Under the pieces are notes generated by a model. The model saw only the letters and a list, made by a program, of their open reading frames with translations, was not told the DNA's origin and made no database searches. From Acidobacteriota bacterium (GTDB lineage: Bacteria; Acidobacteriota; Terriglobia; Terriglobales; Acidobacteriaceae), in NCBI GenBank assembly GCA_003223595.1, contig QHVR01000624.1:1-7317 (forward strand): a DNA stretch of 7,317 nt, read 5' to 3'. Numbering within the stretch: the first letter of the stretch is position 1; each line of letters opens with the position of its first letter. Both the position numbers and the translations under genes were made by a program. Below, in pieces: positions 5,553 through 7,317 of this stretch.

Positions 5553-6134
5553 ATGCTCGCTGATAGCGCGCCCCAGATGGAGTCAGGCTTTCCGAGTGTG
5601 ACGCACTGCTCGTTGTTCATCATCGCTGCCGTTGTTTTAGCCGTGGGCCCGGTGGGAGCGCAGGACGCGCTCCCTGGTAGCCGGGGCTCCGTGCCTGGCG
5701 CGGTTCGCGCGTTCAGCGGGAGTGTGGTCGATCCCTCGGGCGCTTCCATCCCGAACGCGCAAGTCACAGTCAGTCAAGGTGCAAACGTTCTCGGTGAGAC
5801 GAAGACTGATGCCGTGGGAGCCTTTCGGCTCGCAAATCTGATTCCGGGGAATTACCAACTGGCCGTCCATGCGGACGGCTTCGTCGATGCTCACTTGCAG
5901 GCGTCGGTCGCCGACAGGAAAAGCAACGCAGTTCGCGTCGTGCTTCAGATTGCCGTGCAGGCCGAAACTGTAACCGTCGCCGGCGCCAACGTTCCGCTCG
6001 TCAGCACCGCAACCAGCGACAACCAAAACGCCAATACGATCGATCGCAATGCCCTCGACCGCGTGCCTGTCTTCGATCAGGACTACATCACGGCCATGTC
6101 GCGCTTTCTCGATGACAAAACGGGCCCGGGGTAA
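5553..6134 (+). CDS. TonB-dependent receptor, N-terminal fragment ended by a frameshift
   Basis: This fragment encodes 193 residues before TAA 6132-6134. A signal peptide (hydrophobic core 21-34, probable cleavage after 'VGA' at A36) targets the product to the outer membrane. Residues about 52-145 form a carboxypeptidase-regulatory-like beta-sandwich: 'FSGSVVDPSGASIPNAQVTV' at 54-73, 'DAVGAFRLANLIPGNYQLAV' at 86-105, then 'AETVTVAG' at 137-144. The plug domain begins after this ('DRNALDRVPVFDQDYITAMS', 164-183) and stops abruptly after 'RFLDD' (184-188), where intact family members continue with about 17 more plug residues. The last five residues (KTGPG) are frameshifted sequence. ATG 5577 (residue 9) is an equally plausible start, as neither has a ribosome binding site. 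By itself the product would be a secreted fragment without a barrel, probably non-functional. Confidence 0.8.
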   Translation: MLADSAPQMESGFPSVTHCSLFIIAAVVLAVGPVGAQDALPGSRGSVPGAVRAFSGSVVDPSGASIPNAQVTVSQGANVLGETKTDAVGAFRLANLIPGNYQLAVHADGFVDAHLQASVADRKSNAVRVVLQIAVQAETVTVAGANVPLVSTATSDNQNANTIDRNALDRVPVFDQDYITAMSRFLDDKTGPG

Positions 6135-7317
6135 CCCCATCCGCGGTGCAGGAAGTCAGGATCAATAACAATCCATACTCTGCGCGATTCTCGCGACCTG
6201 GCCGCGCCCGGCTGGAAATTATCACGAAAGGCGGCACTCCCAACTACCACGGCTCGTTGAATTTTATGTTTCGCGACGCCGCGTTCGACGCCAGCAATGC
6301 CTTTGCGCTGGTGAAGCCGCCGGAGCGTCGCCAGTATTACGAAGGATCTGTGACCGGGCCGTTGGGCCACAGCAAACGTACGAGCTTCCTGCTGGCTCTC
6401 GATGACGATCTGCTCGATCAGCAGGCAATCGTCGATCCTACCGCGCTCTCGGCAGCCGAATCGCTGGGCTTCGGCACTCTCGCTCAGAGCGTTCCCAATC
6501 CCACGCATCACTTCTTCGGCTCGGGACGTGTCTTTCACGATCTCGCCAATGGCGACCAATTCTGGTTTGGCTATTCCTACGAGCATCGCTCGTCGCAAAA
6601 CCAGGGAGTCGGAGGCACGGTCCTGCCCAGCGCGGCAACCGACACGCATTTTCTCGAACATGAAATCAATGTCAGTTATCTGCACCAGATCTCGCCTCAC
6701 TGGCTGCACCAGACCCGGTTTCTAGTCGGCCACTACGACAGCGTCGTGAATAGCTTAAGGCCCGATCCCCAGATCGCGGTGTCAGGACTTTTTACGGCGG
6801 GGGGGGCGCAGGCGGATTCCCGCCGCACGGAGTATCACTTCGACGGCACCGACTTCGCGACCTATGCTAACGGCAAGCACCAGATCAGTCTCGGAATCGA
6901 TGTGCCGGATATCAGCCGCCGCGGCCTCGACGATTTCACCAATCGTGGCGGCGCTTACACCTTCGAGAGCGCCGCGGATTTTTCCTCTGCTAGTCCCTCC
7001 ACCTATTTCCTGCAGACCGGCCGAGGTCACGTCACGTTCCTCGAGAGAGTGCTGTGTGGGTTCTTTGAAGATGATATCCGCGTGCTTCCCAACTTTTCGC
7101 TCTATCTTGGAATGCGCTACTACTGGCAAAACTATTTTCACGATGATCCCAACAATTTTGCTCCCAGGGTGAGCTTCGCATGGGCACCATCCCGCAAGGG
7201 CAAGACCGTAATCCGGGGAGGCGGCGGAGTGTTTTACGACCGCACCGGCCCCAGTCCGATTGGAGATTTGCTGCATTTCAACGGCGTGAACCTGTTGCGC
7301 TTCATCGTCGATCCACC
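6116..7317 (+). CDS. TonB-dependent receptor, plug remainder and beta-barrel (frame -1, cut by right edge)
   Basis: In the frame one base behind the N-terminal fragment, the sequence is open from 6116 to the window end (400 complete codons, no stop). It continues the same protein: 'NGPGVTPSAVQEVRINNNPY' (from 6119) and 'RPGRARLEIITKGG' are the end of the plug, and 'YHGSLNFMFRDAAFDASNAF' leads into the barrel. Barrel landmarks include 'GAQADSRRTEYHFDGTDF', 'GIDVPDISRRGLDDFTNRGG', 'GFFEDDIRVLPNFSLYLGMR', 'NNFAPRVSFAWAP' and 'VIRGGGGVFYDRTGPSP', all familiar from acidobacterial carboxypeptidase-regulatory-domain TonB receptors. It has no start codon with a ribosome binding site and no signal peptide, so it is not an independent gene. 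An 8-base G run at 6799-6806 does not disturb the frame. The C-terminus lies beyond the window. The substrate is unknown. Confidence 0.8.

Larger units (their letters stand above)
5553..7317 (+). pseudogene. Disrupted TonB-dependent receptor gene (whole locus)
   Basis: This entry joins the two fragments above. Together they encode a signal peptide, regulatory-like domain, split plug and partial barrel of one outer-membrane receptor that would import a ligand using TonB energy. The break lies between GAT GAC (6111-6116, 'DD') and AAC GGG (6119-6124, 'NG'). The frame changes by -1 and, from memory of relatives, a segment resembling 'GTGGVTLLVDGMEA' is absent. A lost segment of 3n+1 bases, around 49-52, would explain both effects. 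I cannot tell a real deletion from an assembly error, so pseudogene status is conditional. Confidence 0.65.

Noticed and set aside
6111..6131. Programmed -1 ribosomal frameshift in the receptor
   Set aside because: The AAAA run lies in phase C-AAA-ACG, so a -1 slip would re-pair on CAA, not a canonical slippery heptamer, and a slip would still leave the missing plug segment unexplained.
6083..6709. Minus-strand open frame of 208 codons
   Set aside because: It is the shadow of the receptor barrel, which has recognisable TonB-receptor motifs in the plus -1 frame.
6782..7276. Minus-strand open frame of 164 codons
   Set aside because: It is antisense to barrel motifs such as 'DISRRGLDD' and 'NNFAPRVSF'; there is no independent support.
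1..7317. CRISPR array, tRNA/rRNA gene, insertion sequence, or phage/defence genes
   Set aside because: No spaced direct repeats, no cloverleaf-like sequence, and no transposase, integrase or nuclease motifs were seen on either strand.

Overview
The window looks like chromosomal DNA from an acidobacterium, most likely class Terriglobia. I infer this from family membership, not a database search: a cytochrome c fused to a PHM-like copper monooxygenase, a diheme protein related to the photosynthetic reaction-centre cytochrome subunit but fused to a LolA-like domain, a small lysine/glutamate-rich protein of the 'LPGRVEKVI' type, and a carboxypeptidase-regulatory-domain TonB-dependent receptor with an 'ISRRGLDD' motif are all typical of that phylum.

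Layout. Positions 1-438 (minus) hold the N-terminal 146 codons of hemE, uroporphyrinogen decarboxylase, cut by the left edge. A divergent intergenic region (439-601) separates it from a plus-strand cluster: the cytochrome c/copper monooxygenase fusion (602-1921), a 132-bp spacer with CTCTGTG-type repeat sequence and a hairpin, an ArnT/PMT-type (GT39/GT83-like) membrane glycosyltransferase (2054-3901), and, only 35 bp later, a diheme cytochrome (3937-5109) with a TTG start and a perfect Shine-Dalgarno. A small cytoplasmic protein (5129-5422, minus) converges on the cytochrome. After a 130-bp divergent gap, a TonB-dependent receptor gene (5553 to the right edge) is broken: the N-terminal part stops at 6134 and the plug/barrel continues in the -1 frame, with about 17 family-conserved plug residues missing at the junction.

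How the genes may work together. Two exported c-type cytochromes flank the glycosyltransferase. The monooxygenase keeps all six copper ligands expected from PHM, and its own heme domain could deliver electrons to the copper sites. The neighbouring diheme protein is a candidate partner, and hemE supplies the heme pathway. These links are inference from proximity. The receptor is a separate, apparently inactivated (or misassembled) unit. I see no tRNA, rRNA, CRISPR array, insertion sequence or defence system here. The most notable items are the monooxygenase fusion and the receptor lesion.
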